DNA of 64,000 nucleotides from the NCBI RefSeq assembly GCF_902498995.1, contig NZ_CABVLY010000014.1, positions 124,001 to 188,000 of the forward strand. Direction: 5' to 3'. Below the pieces are notes generated by a model. That model was not told where the DNA came from. It was given only the letters and a program-made list of their open reading frames with translations, and searched no databases. Position numbers and translations under genes: made by a program. Within the stretch, counting starts at the first letter, position 1, and each line of letters opens with the position of its first letter. Positions 26,398-36,608 of the stretch are shown piece after piece. This DNA comes from Burkholderia anthina (GTDB taxonomy: Bacteria > Pseudomonadota > Gammaproteobacteria > Burkholderiales > Burkholderiaceae).

Positions 26398-27806
26398 GCA
26401 TGCAATGGCACATGCGGCTGCCGGCGCCGCGCGTATGCAGCAAGCCTCCGCCACTATGGATCGCGTTCGCCATCTACATGGTCATTCAAACGGCCGGGGT
26501 GGTCATCACGGTACTGACCTGGGGGGCGCAGCCGGTCGCGTCCGGCGACTTTTTCGTGCGCTTGCTGGTCCTGCCGCTTGCGCTGACGGTTGCTTTATGC
26601 GGGAGCCTCTACAGCGGCTACGAGAAAGAGCTCAACGACACGGACTGGTGGAACTACCTGTGCCGCGAGACACAGGCGAACTGGCGACGCTGGGCGCAGC
26701 GGCGTGTCGTCATCATCGCTAGCGCGACACTCACACCGGAGGTCGGACTGGCCGAACGCATGTTAGGCCTGGAAGGCTCGCGGCCGGCAAATGCCGGTAA
26801 GCGGCTGCCGCTGGCGAGCCAGGATCAGGCTTCCAGCGAGGCGAGGCTCGAAGGCATACTCACGGGCCTGTTGACGCAATTGTCGGCGACCATTGCCGGG
26901 ATCGCGCGCACCCGTTCGATGCACGTCTACCTGCAATCGGCAACGCAGGACGACCTGTACGAGTTGAAGCAGCTTTGGCAGCGTCTACGCCTTCCTGATC
27001 TCGTCTCGTTCTCCTGGGTATCGCTCGATACGCTGCTGTCGCTCACCGAGCCTTGGTTTGGCAACGATCACCCGCCGGCGGAATTCGTGCTTACCCTTGC
27101 TTGCCAGTTGCATCGGCCTGACCAGGCACCGGCCTGGTCGGAGGCCGCGGTCGCGCTGTTGACCACCTCGTCCGACGTGATGGGCGACTACCGTGGCAAG
27201 CGCCGGCCGCAGGCGTATCTGTTCCGGCCCATCACGGCCGAAGCTGATGAGGCGATGGACGCAACCGCCGCCCTTCTGCGCGCGCAGCAGGTTCCGCCCG
27301 CCCGGATCAAGCACATGTGGACGAGCAGACTGCCCGGACATCTCCGGCACGCTACCGTATCCGCGGTCAAGGACTGCGGACTCGATTTGCCGGCGCACGA
27401 CCTCGATAAAGCGATCGGTGAGCCGGGGCCAGTCAGCCCGCTGCTTCTGCGCGCGCTGGCGGCGCAGATCGTGCAGCACGGCCAAGGCGTACAACTGGTC
27501 GCCACGCCGATACGTCACGGCGTGCAACTGAACCTGATTGGCACACAGCTGGCGCCGGTTGAGCCCGTCAAGGCCGAGTATTACCGGCTGCTCAGCTTGT
27601 CCACGACCATCGGCTTGGTGGGGGTGGCCTGTTTGACGATGTTCGGAGCCGAGACATTCGGCGTCATGAGGCCATGGATCGGCTGGGCGGTGCTGGTATT
27701 AGTTATCCTGACGTTACCGATCCAGATGGGCGGGGCGATACTGAGCCGGCGTTTGCTGGAAGACGACTTTTTCAGTGAATTGCAACGTTCAAAGGAGCGG
27801 ACATGA
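26394..27806 (+). CDS. T6SS-module integral membrane protein, 470 aa, unknown role
   Basis: Two membrane helices near the N-terminus (about 21-42 and 54-75, with FVRLLVLPLALTVALCGSLY), a soluble middle of some 310 residues and two C-terminal helices (about 395-445). It starts MSMQWHM inside the PAAR stop and is itself coupled by ATGA to the next gene, so it belongs to the same operon. Tle3 loci usually also encode an adaptor (Tla3, DUF2875), and this protein holds that position; I cannot confirm the family from the sequence alone. The middle contains SATLTPEVGLAERMLGLEG. Confidence 0.65.
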   Translation: MSMQWHMRLPAPRVCSKPPPLWIAFAIYMVIQTAGVVITVLTWGAQPVASGDFFVRLLVLPLALTVALCGSLYSGYEKELNDTDWWNYLCRETQANWRRWAQRRVVIIASATLTPEVGLAERMLGLEGSRPANAGKRLPLASQDQASSEARLEGILTGLLTQLSATIAGIARTRSMHVYLQSATQDDLYELKQLWQRLRLPDLVSFSWVSLDTLLSLTEPWFGNDHPPAEFVLTLACQLHRPDQAPAWSEAAVALLTTSSDVMGDYRGKRRPQAYLFRPITAEADEAMDATAALLRAQQVPPARIKHMWTSRLPGHLRHATVSAVKDCGLDLPAHDLDKAIGEPGPVSPLLLRALAAQIVQHGQGVQLVATPIRHGVQLNLIGTQLAPVEPVKAEYYRLLSLSTTIGLVGVACLTMFGAETFGVMRPWIGWAVLVLVILTLPIQMGGAILSRRLLEDDFFSELQRSKERT

Positions 27807-28273
27807 GCAAGCGCCAAACACGCGATGCTTGGCACGAGATCGAGCGCGCGGTTCGCAGGTCGGGACGGTGGCGCAGGTATCGCCACTACGCCGTACTGTA
27901 TCTGTTCTGGGCGGGCGCGATACTGTGTGCAGTCTGGGAGACGATCGTTTGCCGGATGGCCGTACAGGCATTGGATACCACGTGGCCGTTCATGCTCGAG
28001 GCTGGACTATGGGCTGCGACGCTGTGCTGGGTTGGCCCGGACGCGCTGCGTCACTGGCGGCAGCAGATGGCGATGCGTTTGTATCACGAGGACATCGCCG
28101 ACGGCATATGTCCCGACCGGGGCATGCAGATCACGGCGGAGAACGGTTGGAGGTGGTACAAGCAGCAGGGTTCGCCGCTGTGGATCAGTTCAAAACGCGC
28201 CCGCCCCAAGGTCCGGGTCGTTGACGCCCTCTATCGCCTGTACGGCGACCTTCCGCGGCGCCAATCGCGGTGA
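27803..28273 (+). CDS. Small membrane protein of the T6SS module, 156 aa
   Basis: Two predicted membrane helices (about 33-55 and 65-88: YAVLYLFWAGAILCAVWETIV, then FMLEAGLWAATLCWVG) and a basic cytoplasmic C-terminus. It is coupled to the preceding gene by ATGA overlap and is the last gene of the island; the sequence returns to backbone gene fragments 70 bp later. No family recognised. The pairing with the 470-aa membrane protein suggests a complex. Confidence 0.6.
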   Translation: MSKRQTRDAWHEIERAVRRSGRWRRYRHYAVLYLFWAGAILCAVWETIVCRMAVQALDTTWPFMLEAGLWAATLCWVGPDALRHWRQQMAMRLYHEDIADGICPDRGMQITAENGWRWYKQQGSPLWISSKRARPKVRVVDALYRLYGDLPRRQSR

Positions 28274-28346
28274 GCCGCACAAGAAGTTCGGTCAGGGGCG
28301 GCACGCGCGATTGAGTCATCGGCGTGTCGGCGCGCTGCCGTCGTGA

Positions 28347-28703
28347 CGGATCAAGCAAGAGGCGATCGACGATGCAGTGAAGGCAGAGCAGGGCGCGCTG
28401 GACCTCGCGCGGGATCGCTATCGGAAGGGTTTGTCGCCGTTCCTCGACGTGTTCGACACGCAACGCCAATGGTCGGAGGGGCAGCAGCAGGCGGTGCAGG
28501 GCGAATTGCAGACGACGATCGATCTCGTCGCGCTGTACCAGGCGCTCGGCGGCGGATGGCAGACCGGCGCGGTGTCGGGCAAGGATCCAGTCAGCGCGGC
28601 GCCGCCGTCGCATCAGGCGGAAGCGGGCCCCGCGCGCTGGCCGCCACGTCGCGGCCGGCGCGTGGCATCCCGCTCAGCGGCACGCGCGCGAATACAGCAA
28701 TGA
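28347..28703 (+). pseudogene. 3' remnant of an RND-efflux outer-membrane channel (OprM/NodT type)
   Basis: The frame starts abruptly after a stop at 28344 and reads ALDLARDRYRKGLSPFLDVFDTQRQ followed by TIDLVALYQALGGGWQ, the final coiled-coil repeat and C-terminus of TolC-like channel lipoproteins. The first 380 or so residues are missing. The 5' end would have lain inside what is now the T6SS island, as is also true of the cytochrome on the other side. The C-terminal tail after GGGWQ is long and non-conserved and overlaps the GNAT gene. Confidence 0.75.
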
Positions 28704-29240
28704 ATCGGCGTCGTTGAAGCGGATGCGCACCGGCTCGGCATACCCGGCTTTTTCCGCGACGCGGATCGATGCGGCGTTGGTCGGCGCGATCAGGCACACG
28801 CTGCGCTCGAACCGGTGCTGCGCGTCGAGCCAGCCGAGCGCGTGCGTGAGCGCCTCGGTCGCATAGCCGTTGCCGTGCGCCCAGGGGGCGAGCGCCCAGC
28901 CGGCCTCCGGCACGCCGCGAATCGACGGCTCGACGGCGCGGTGGAAGTCGGCGAAACCGAGATCGCCGACGTAGCGGCCCGACGCCTTCTCGCGAATCGC
29001 CCAGTAGCCGTAGCCGAGCAGCGGCCACAGGCCGCGATACGCGAGCATCCGCATCCACGAGTCGCGCGGCGCCGACGGCTCGCCGTTGAAGATGTGCGCG
29101 ACGACGGCCGGCTCGGCCCACATCGCGACGAGCGCATCGAAGTCGCCGAGCGGATGGCCTTCTAGGATCAGGCGCGGGGTGTCGAGAACGGGCGGGGACG
29201 TGACGGGCGGCAATGCGCTGGCGGTCATCGGATGTTCCAC
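28674..29240 (-). CDS. GNAT acetyltransferase (RimJ/RimL-like)
   Basis: 188 aa (an ATG at 29228, MTASALPP, is equally possible). The pattern fits Acetyltransf_3: LDTPRLILEGH at the N-terminus, WAIREKASGRYVGDLGFADF, the acetyl-CoA loop in PWAHGNGYATEALTHALGWL (R/Q-x-x-G-x-G/A type) and ASIRVAEKAGYAEP. These enzymes acetylate protein N-termini or small amines. Its 3' end overlaps the efflux-channel remnant. Substrate unknown. Confidence 0.85.
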   Translation of the reverse strand: MEHPMTASALPPVTSPPVLDTPRLILEGHPLGDFDALVAMWAEPAVVAHIFNGEPSAPRDSWMRMLAYRGLWPLLGYGYWAIREKASGRYVGDLGFADFHRAVEPSIRGVPEAGWALAPWAHGNGYATEALTHALGWLDAQHRFERSVCLIAPTNAASIRVAEKAGYAEPVRIRFNDADSLLYSRACR

Positions 29241-29356
29241 GGGGAAGGAGGATGAAGGCGGCGCGTTGCGCCGCCCGCGGGCACCGTACGATACCGCGGA
29301 AATCGCGGCGCGACCGCAAGCCCCCGGTCGTATCGGGCAATGTGCCCGACGCCGTC

Positions 29357-29578
29357 CTACTTCCGGCTTTTCAGGAAGCTGCGGCCATGCGCGGTGATCG
29401 ATGCGCCGGAGCGGCCGTTGGCGGCATGGCTGACGAACCCGGCGCCGACGAGCTCCTGTTCGACCGACCAGCCGAGCGCCGGCGCATCCCGGCCGTAGCG
29501 CACGTCGGCGAGGCGCTCGAGCGCCCAGATCGCGGATGCAGACAGGGTGGGGGGGTTTGACGTGACGTTGTCGTTCAT
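29357..29578 (-). CDS. 73-aa protein, module copy 1 (winged-helix-like)
   Basis: Very similar to the 73-aa protein at 43429-43650: both share SASAIWALERLAD(V/I)RYGRD(A/T)PALGWS and end in ITA(H/A)G(R/Q)(S/T)FLK(S/N)RK. The helix-helix-GFV-x-NGR-ITA-G-x-FL layout resembles a small winged helix, but DNA binding is conjecture. ATG 29578 fits the paralogue's start. It is the last gene of a leftward set with the HPr-like and redoxin-like genes. Confidence 0.7.
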   Translation of the reverse strand: MNDNVTSNPPTLSASAIWALERLADVRYGRDAPALGWSVEQELVGAGFVSHAANGRSGASITAHGRSFLKSRK

Positions 29579-29643
29579 CGCTTCCTCGCAGAAAGATGAT
29601 TCAGGGTGAACGGCACGAAGCCGTGGAAGCGGACGACGCAGGG

Positions 29644-29907
29644 TCAGTCCGCCTGGAGCAAGGGCAGCAGCGCCTGCAGCGCGGCTTCCTCGTCGGGGCC
29701 GGTCGCGAGCACCTGCGCGGAGGTGCCGCCATGCATCAGCAGTGACGCGATGGCATCGCCGCTCCTCGCGTTGCCGCTGAGCCCGTTGGCGATCAGCAGG
29801 ATGTCGCTTTCGAAACGGTGTGCCGCCGCGACGACCGCGGCGCGGGTGGCGTTTGCGCGGCCGCGGTTCCATGCGGCGCCGATTTCAACGTAGACGACGG
29901 TTGGCAC
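29644..29907 (-). CDS. HPr-like protein lacking the active histidine, copy 1
   Basis: 87 aa, start GTG at 29907 (fits the paralogue at 44517-44780). HPr-like layout: first strand TVVYVEIGAAW, helix RAAVVAAAHRFESDILLIANG, central NARSGDAIASLL, last strand and helix TSAQVLATGPDEEAALQALLPLL. The loop that in HPr carries the phosphorylated His15 (GLHARPA) reads WNRGRANATR here and has no histidine, so phosphotransfer from EI is not expected. It may be a regulatory HPr-fold protein, in the manner of Crh. The fold assignment is inference from pattern. Confidence 0.7.
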   Translation of the reverse strand: MPTVVYVEIGAAWNRGRANATRAAVVAAAHRFESDILLIANGLSGNARSGDAIASLLMHGGTSAQVLATGPDEEAALQALLPLLQAD

Positions 29908-29915
29908 GATGCGGG

Positions 29916-30050
29916 TCAGCCTTGCGGAAGGTCGTCGGGACCGTGCGCGACGAGCGGCCGGCAGCACGGCATGAACGCGCGGAGCGCGGCTTGCCGCCGC
30001 ACCGCGGGGCGTTGTACAGGCGATGTCGGCGCATCATTCATCTCGAACAT
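29916..30050 (-). pseudogene. Stub of the redoxin-like gene, module copy 1
   Basis: A 44-codon frame starting MFEMNDAPTSPVQRPAVR, matching the first residues (MFDMDGMLLLPDRRPVS) of the 148-aa protein at 44817-45263 and in the same place before the HPr-like gene. After about 20 residues similarity stops. The DNA just upstream of the start is also conserved between copies, including a read-through peptide (PSFAGLDGGFAEDVD versus PPFAGIAGEFAEVVD). It is most simply a deleted paralogue, though a short peptide product cannot be excluded. Confidence 0.55.
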
Positions 30051-30105
30051 GTCGACATCCTCAGCGAAACCGCCATCAAGTCCGGCGAATGATGGAAGGA
30101 ACGCC

Positions 30106-30148
30106 ATTATAATACGGCAGCTTGATTATGTGTATTGCATTATAATGC
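30106..30148. promoter_or_regulatory. Divergent control region with paired ATTATAAT elements, copy 1
   Basis: ATTATAAT at 30106-30113 and again at 30139-30146, the second inside the palindrome GCATTATAATGC. The two are 33 bp apart, exactly as in the matching region at 45318-45358. Each contains a TATAAT-type -10, so they probably are two outward promoters or operators overlapping them. They lie in a GC-rich background where such AT-rich islands stand out. Confidence 0.6.
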
Positions 30149-30250
30149 TGTGCGCGTGAAGCCCGGCCTGCCGATCCGTCGGCGGCGACGCGGCCGCGCG
30201 CGTCCGGCATTGTTTGCCGATCCCCGAACCCCCTCCGAATGGAAGCTGGA

Positions 30251-30595
30251 ATGAACGCTGCACCCGCCTGCCCGCAATGCGCGATGGAAAACACCTACCC
30301 GGACGGCACGCTTTACGTGTGCGCGGACTGCGGTCATGAATGGTCGGCAGGCGCCGGCGCCGAAGCGGGCGACGAACCGGCGGGCGACGTCGTCAAGGAC
30401 GCGAACGGCAACGTGCTGTCCGACGGCGATTCGGTCGTGCTGATCAAGGACTTGCGCGTGAAGGGTTCATCGATCACGCTGAAGATGGGTACCAAGGTCA
30501 AGAGCATCCGGCTCGTCGGCGGCGATCACGAAGTCGATTGCAAGACCGACCTCGGCGGCTTCATGCTGAAGGCCTGCTACCTGAAGAAGGTCTGA
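30251..30595 (+). CDS. yjdM: YjdM (PhnA) zinc-ribbon protein
   Basis: 114 aa. A zinc ribbon with C7-x2-C10 and C24-x2-C27 is followed by the beta domain VVKDANGNVLSDGDSVVLIKDLRVKGSS and KMGTKVKSIRLVGGDHEVDCK, closely matching E. coli YjdM/PhnA. Its biochemical role is unsettled despite the old phosphonate label. ATG 30251 is preferred to 30239 as GGAAGCTGG lies just upstream. It is found only in module copy 1, 46 bp before the SAM-binding gene. Confidence 0.88.
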   Translation: MNAAPACPQCAMENTYPDGTLYVCADCGHEWSAGAGAEAGDEPAGDVVKDANGNVLSDGDSVVLIKDLRVKGSSITLKMGTKVKSIRLVGGDHEVDCKTDLGGFMLKACYLKKV

Positions 30596-30641
30596 CCGCG
30601 CGCGGTTCGACCGACTCTCTGATTATCCAGGCCTGCCGCGC

Positions 30642-31478
30642 ATGAGCGAGGATCGAGCTTCCTATGACGCACTCCTGCGGTTCCTGGCGATGCCGTTGAA
30701 CGACGGCCGCCCGTTCGTGCTCGAGACGAAGCACACGGTGTCGCTGCACTTCGACCACTTCGGCACGCAGAGCTTCATGTCGCTGAAGGATCCGGTGCGG
30801 CTCGAGCTCGGCTATACACGCGTGATGATGGGCTTCCTGCTGCTGCAGCCCGTGCCCGCGCGTATCTGCATGATCGGGCTCGGCGGCGGTTCGCTCGCGA
30901 AATACTGCTACCGGCATCTGCCCGATACCGCGATCGACGCGGTCGAGATCAATCCGGACGTGATCGCGCTGCGCAACGTGTTCCGGATCCCCGACGACGA
31001 TGCGCGCTTCGCGGTGATATGCGCGGACGGTGCGGACTACGTGTCGAGGGAAGCGGTGCGGGCGGACGTGATCCTGCACGACGCATTCGTCGCCGACGGC
31101 ATGCCGGGCCGGTGCACGGGCACCGCGTTCCTCGACGCGTGCCGCGCACGGCTGAGCGAAACGGGCGTGCTCGCGATCAACTTCATGGACGACGATCCGG
31201 CGCTGCCGCGGCATCTCGAGCAGCTGCGCGAGGTGTTCGACGCATCGTATGCGCTCGTTCCGTGCGGCGACGACAACAACTTCATCGCGTTTGCATGGAA
31301 GAACGGCAACCCGCTGCCATCGCTGCGCGTTTTGCTCGAACGCGCGCTCGGGATCGCATCGGCCGGCGAGCTGAAGCTGTCGCCGACGGCCCGGCGCATG
31401 AAGGAAGGCGAGTGCATCGATCCCGCGCGGCTCGTGTGGCGCGCGCGCGAGCATGCCCGTTGGGAAATCTGCGCGTGA
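30642..31478 (+). CDS. Spermidine-synthase-like SAM-binding protein, copy 1
   Basis: 278 aa, the same length as its paralogue at 45496-46332. Rossmann motifs: MIGLGGGSLAKYCYRHLPDTAIDAVEINPDVIALRN (nucleotide loop and acidic strand end) and VICADGADYV. The aminopropyltransferase catalytic stretch is altered: DVILHDAFVADGMP stands where spermidine synthases have D-x-x-D-P-x-GP. A polyamine role is therefore doubtful, and a methyltransferase or a non-catalytic SAM-binding role is possible. It follows yjdM and is convergent with the RHH regulator gene. Confidence 0.8.
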   Translation: MSEDRASYDALLRFLAMPLNDGRPFVLETKHTVSLHFDHFGTQSFMSLKDPVRLELGYTRVMMGFLLLQPVPARICMIGLGGGSLAKYCYRHLPDTAIDAVEINPDVIALRNVFRIPDDDARFAVICADGADYVSREAVRADVILHDAFVADGMPGRCTGTAFLDACRARLSETGVLAINFMDDDPALPRHLEQLREVFDASYALVPCGDDNNFIAFAWKNGNPLPSLRVLLERALGIASAGELKLSPTARRMKEGECIDPARLVWRAREHARWEICA

Positions 31479-31502
31479 GCGCCGCCGCGGGTTCGAGCGC
31501 GC

Positions 31503-31688
31503 TTACTTCATTCGCTTGCCGAGCGCGCTTTTCGTCCGGTACGTTACGCCGTGCTGGTCGAGATACTCGCGGATCAACTGTCGCACGACCTGCGACGGCG
31601 TGAGATCCTGCTCCGCGCAAAGTATTTCGAACGCCTCTTTCTTGGCGGGGTCGATCAGGACGGTGAGGCGGGCGGTTTTCGTTTCCAT
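31503..31688 (-). CDS. Ribbon-helix-helix (CopG/Arc-type) regulator, copy 1
   Basis: 61 aa. The N-terminal strand TARLTVLID pairs in the dimer to enter the major groove; helices AKKEAFEILCAEQ and TPSQVVRQLIREYLDQHG complete the RHH fold, and a basic tail follows. It is highly similar to the 65-aa protein at 46345-46542. It ends 24 bp from the SAM-binding gene (convergent). A small RHH dimer is a plausible binder of the AT-rich palindromes in both module copies; this is inference. Confidence 0.82.
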   Translation of the reverse strand: METKTARLTVLIDPAKKEAFEILCAEQDLTPSQVVRQLIREYLDQHGVTYRTKSALGKRMK

Positions 31689-31720
31689 CGTGCGGCAGCG
31701 CTGGTGGGTATGTTAATCAA

Positions 31721-31728
31721 ATTATAAT
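31721..31728 (-). promoter_or_regulatory. ATTATAAT element before the RHH gene, copy 1
   Basis: ATTATAAT about 33 bp upstream of the RHH start codon, in the context TTAATCAAATTATAATACAT. The copy 2 RHH gene has the same context with few changes at 46575-46582. It supplies a good -10 on the minus strand and may allow autoregulation. Confidence 0.5.
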
Positions 31729-31838
31729 ACATCTGTTCCCGGCGTCACGTCCGGAATAGGGCATCGAGCGCATGCGTCGGCTCAACGTCGGCGATCGAGC
31801 CATACCGGCACGCCGGGTTGCTCGAATCGTCAATCGTA

Positions 31839-31859
31839 TATGATAATTAAATTATCATA
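31839..31859. promoter_or_regulatory. 21-bp palindromic operator TATGATAA-N5-TTATCATA, copy 1
   Basis: Perfect inverted repeat (here 10-bp arms around one central A) in the long gap before the 116-aa membrane protein gene. The same arms and spacing recur at 47838-47858 before the hyf operon. Downstream of both there is a similar tract (YTGTTAYCC, then GA and TTTG). A possible -10, TACAAT, follows at 31886-31891. The remainder of 31729-32009 shows no gene. Confidence 0.7.
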
Positions 31860-32009
31860 ATCTGTTACCCGAATTTGGCCTTGAGTACAATGTCGGCCGA
31901 TGCTGCGGCCCCGGGTTGCCCCGGGCGGCTGCGTCGTCTGCGCGACCGGTCGTCCGGCTGCTTCCGGTTTCACACGGCACGTGTTCGCCGTCACTTCGAT
32001 ATCCGCGTC

Positions 32010-32360
32010 ATGACCCCGATCAAGTTCGTTCTTCGCTACACGGCTATCCCGTTTACGGCCATCGTGGCCGTCGTGGTGTGGGCCGTCATCCCTTCGTCGA
32101 AAGAAGTCGACGCGCGGCAATATGCGGCGCTGTCGCGCGGATACGCGAGCTTTCCGCTACCGTTCAGACATGAGATCGCGGAAGCGATGGATGAGGGCCG
32201 GATCAGCGACCGGCACTACCAGACGCTGGTGCGCGATTCGCTGGGCAATGGCGTGGCGCTGGACTGGCCGGCATCGGGCGTTGCCGACGTCGCCGCCGAG
32301 CGGCAGCGGCTGGCCGAACTGCTGAAGGCCGATGCGGGCCTGGAGGAGCATCAACAGTGA
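32010..32360 (+). CDS. Small membrane-anchored protein, 116 aa
   Basis: One N-terminal membrane helix (about 8-28, AIPFTAIVAVVVWAVIP) followed by a soluble helical domain (YAALSRGYASFPLPFRHEIAEAMDEGRISDRHYQTLVRD). ATG 32010 is chosen because the helix begins right after it; the longer frame upstream is arginine-rich leader. It overlaps the DUF2909 gene by four bases (ATGA-type coupling). No family recognised. It occupies the place that hyf genes hold in module copy 2. Confidence 0.7.
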   Translation: MTPIKFVLRYTAIPFTAIVAVVVWAVIPSSKEVDARQYAALSRGYASFPLPFRHEIAEAMDEGRISDRHYQTLVRDSLGNGVALDWPASGVADVAAERQRLAELLKADAGLEEHQQ

Positions 32361-32569
32361 AGATTGCACTGGTTTCGATGGCGTTCGCGCTGATTGTCGC
32401 GAGCCTGATTTTCGCGCTGTATTTCATGAATCACGATCGCGGGACGAGCAAGCGGATGGCGTGGTCGCTCGCGGCGCGCGTCGGGTTGTCGATCACGCTG
32501 TTTCTGTCGCTGCTGATCGCGTACCGGCTCGGGTGGATCGAGCCGACGGGGCTGCCGATCGGGCGGTGA
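32357..32569 (+). CDS. DUF2909 twin-helix membrane protein, copy 1
   Basis: 70 aa with two membrane helices (about 4-24 and 41-60) joined by NHDRGTSKRMAWSLAARVGLS, ending WIEPTGLPIGR. The family commonly sits beside cytochrome c oxidase assembly genes, function unknown. It is almost identical in its second half to the protein at 55269-55481, which closes the hyf operon. Coupled to the 116-aa protein upstream. Confidence 0.85.
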   Translation: MKIALVSMAFALIVASLIFALYFMNHDRGTSKRMAWSLAARVGLSITLFLSLLIAYRLGWIEPTGLPIGR

Positions 32570-32647
32570 TGCGCGGTGCGCCCGCGCATGCCCGCCCGGC
32601 AGCATGAGCGGGCCGGGCGGAGTCGGTTCGAAGCCGACCGAAGCCGG

Positions 32648-32678
32648 CAAGCCGACAAGCCGACAAGCCGACAAGCCG
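32648..32678. repeat. Short tandem repeat CAAGCCGA
   Basis: Three full copies and one partial copy of the 8-bp unit in the gap between two convergent genes. A slippage-type microsatellite, likely of use only as a strain marker. Confidence 0.75.
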
Positions 32679-32691
32679 GCACCGCCGATGC

Positions 32692-34026
32692 TTACGCCGC
32701 CTGCGCGTAGCGGTTCGACGGATACGGCAGCCCGAGGTGTTCGCGCAGCGTCGTGCCGTCGTAATCGCGCCGGTACGCGCCGCGCTCCTGCAGGATCGGC
32801 ACGACTTTCGACGCAAATTCCGCGAACGCGGTCGGCGTGCCGCCGCGCACGATGAAGCCGTCGGCGGCGCGCGCGTCGACCCACGCCTGCAACCCGTCGG
32901 CGACCTGTTCGGGCGTGCCCGCGAACGCGGGCCGCGGCGTGGCCGCTTCGAGCGCCACCTCGCGCAACGTCAGGCCGCGCGCGGCCGCGTCGCGCTTGAT
33001 CGCGTCGGTGGTGCTGCGGAACTGGTTGCTGCCGAGTTCGCCGAGATCGGGGAACGGCACGTCGAGCGCGTATTGCGCAAAGTCGTGGTGATCGAAGTAG
33101 CGGCCGAGATAGTCGAGCGCGTTGTCGATCGTCACGAGCCGGGCGGTGTCCTGGTATTGCGCTTCCGCATCGGCGGCCGACGCCGCGACGATCACGCTGA
33201 TTCCCTGGAACACCTTCAGGCTGTCGGGCGCGCGGCCGTGCGCGGCGAGCCGTCGCTGAACGTCCGCATGGAACGCCTGCGCGAGCGGGATCGTCTCCTG
33301 GCGCGTGTAGATCGCATCGGCATGCTCGGCCGCGACGCCCTTGCCGTCGTCGGACGCGCCGGCCTGGAACAGGATCGGGCGCCCTTGCCGCGAGCGGCCG
33401 ATGTTCAGCGGCCCGGCCACCGAGAAAAATTCGCCGACATGATTCAGCGTGTGCAGCTTGTCCGGATCGAAGAACACGCCGCTTGCCTTGTCGCGCACGA
33501 ACGCGTCGTCCTCCCACGAATCCCATAACCCTTTCGTCACCGTCAGGAATTCCGACGCGATCCGGTAGCGCAGCGCGTGCTCGGGGTGCGCGGCGCGCGA
33601 GAAATTCTTCGCGGAACCTTCGAGCGGCGACGTGACGACGTTCCAGCCGGCGCGGCCGTCGCTCAGGTGGTCGAGGCTCGAAAACTGCCGCGCGACGGTG
33701 AACGGATCGCTGTACGACGTCGACAGCGTGCCGACCAGCCCGATCCGTTCGGTGACGAGCGCGAGCGCCGACAGCAGCGTGAGCGGCTCGAAACGGTTCA
33801 GGAAGTGCGGGATCGACTTCGCGTTGATGTGCAGCCCGTCGGCGACGAACAGCAGGTCGAATTTCGCGGCTTCGGCCTGTTTCGCGAGCGTGCGGACGAA
33901 GTCGACGCTGATGCTCGCGTCGGCGACCGCGTCCGGGTGCCGCCACGCGGACATGTTGCCGGATGCGCCCTGGATGATGGCGCCGAGATGGATCTGACGG
34001 GGAGAAGCGGAAGTCGATGGGCTCAT
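32692..34026 (-). CDS. LLM-class flavin monooxygenase (NtaA/SnaA/DszA family)
   Basis: 444 aa luciferase-like TIM barrel using reduced FMN from a partner reductase. Family blocks: [49 protein letters not shown] and [25 protein letters not shown]. These enzymes split C-S or C-N bonds in organosulfur compounds, nitrilotriacetate and similar. It lies downstream of and co-directional with a complete ABC importer (26 bp after the ATPase gene), so the imported compound is its likely substrate. No flavin reductase gene is adjacent. Confidence 0.87.
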   Translation of the reverse strand: MSPSTSASPRQIHLGAIIQGASGNMSAWRHPDAVADASISVDFVRTLAKQAEAAKFDLLFVADGLHINAKSIPHFLNRFEPLTLLSALALVTERIGLVGTLSTSYSDPFTVARQFSSLDHLSDGRAGWNVVTSPLEGSAKNFSRAAHPEHALRYRIASEFLTVTKGLWDSWEDDAFVRDKASGVFFDPDKLHTLNHVGEFFSVAGPLNIGRSRQGRPILFQAGASDDGKGVAAEHADAIYTRQETIPLAQAFHADVQRRLAAHGRAPDSLKVFQGISVIVAASAADAEAQYQDTARLVTIDNALDYLGRYFDHHDFAQYALDVPFPDLGELGSNQFRSTTDAIKRDAAARGLTLREVALEAATPRPAFAGTPEQVADGLQAWVDARAADGFIVRGGTPTAFAEFASKVVPILQERGAYRRDYDGTTLREHLGLPYPSNRYAQAA

Positions 34027-34052
34027 GGCAGCGGTTCGGTGAAGGGCAAAGG

Positions 34053-35725
<1,673 letters not shown>

Positions 35726-35729
<4 letters not shown>

Positions 35730-36595
35730 GCCGCCTCCCGGCGCTCGAAGCGCGCCTGCCAGTAGCCGCCGAGCGCATTCACCGCGATCACGGCCGCGGT
35801 GATCGCGAGGCCGGGCCACACGGCAATCCACCATGCGTTGTACAGATAGTTGCGGCCTTCGGCGAGCATCAGCCCCCATTCGGCTGCCGGCGGCTGCGGC
35901 CCCATGCCGAGAAAGCTCAGCCCCGACGCGCCGATGATCGCGGTGCCGAGGCCGACCGTCGCGAGTACCGGCACCTGCGCGATCGCGTGCGGCAGCACGT
36001 GCCGCCAGACCAGCACCGCCGGCGCGAGGCCGAGCGTGCGCGCGTGCTCGACGTAGCCGGACGACGCGACGACGAAGGTCTGCGCACGCACGACGCGCGC
36101 GAAGCGCGGCACCGACGCGACGCCGAGCGCGAACACCAGGTTCACCGCGCCGGGGCCGGTGAACGAGATCAGCATCAGCGCGAGCAGCAGGTCGGGGAAC
36201 GCGGACACGACGTCGAGCAAGCGCGTGATCAGCTCGTCGAGCCAGCCGCGGGCGAGCCCGGCGAGCAGCCCGAGCGCGGTGCCGAACAGCGTCGCGACGC
36301 CGATCGCGGCCACGCTGATCGACAGCGAGTAGCGTGCGCCATACACGACGCGCGAGTAGATGTCGCGGCCGAGCTGGTCGGTGCCGAGCCAGTGCCCGGC
36401 GCTGCTGCCGAGCTGCGCGGACAGCGGATCGGCGGCGAGCGGATCGGAGTGCGCGAGCCAGCCGGGCGCAACGACGGCGACGACGTTCAGCAGCAGATAG
36501 ACGGCGGCGAGCGCCAGCCCCGGATGGCGGTACAGCCAGCCGGCCGTGCTGCGTGCCGCGCGCGGGCGCAATGCGAGGGCGACGGGAGTGGACAT
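35726..36595 (-). CDS. ABC importer permease (DppC type)
   Basis: 289 aa with six predicted helices. N-terminal OppC-like element, then [25 protein letters not shown] typical of DppC/OppC/NikC, and the cytoplasmic EAA loop [24 protein letters not shown] that docks the ATPase. Coupled by ATGA overlap to the ATPase gene and 13 bp from the DppB-type gene. Confidence 0.93.
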
Positions 36596-36608
36596 CGGTG
36601 CCTCCGGT

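Noticed and set aside
20000..28400. Prophage or transposon as carrier of the T6SS genes
   Set aside because: No integrase, transposase, terminal repeats or tRNA site was seen at either edge; vgrG resemblance to phage tail spikes is expected for T6SS.
30642..31478. Genuine spermidine synthase speE
   Set aside because: The D-x-x-D-P-x-GP catalytic element is altered to a D-A-F stretch, and no polyamine genes are linked.
31839..31859. FNR/ANR or Fur box
   Set aside because: TGAT...ATCA gap is 9 bases, not the 4 of FNR; the Fur triple hexamer GATAAT is only partly present, and the copy at 47838 has CGGCA in the centre.
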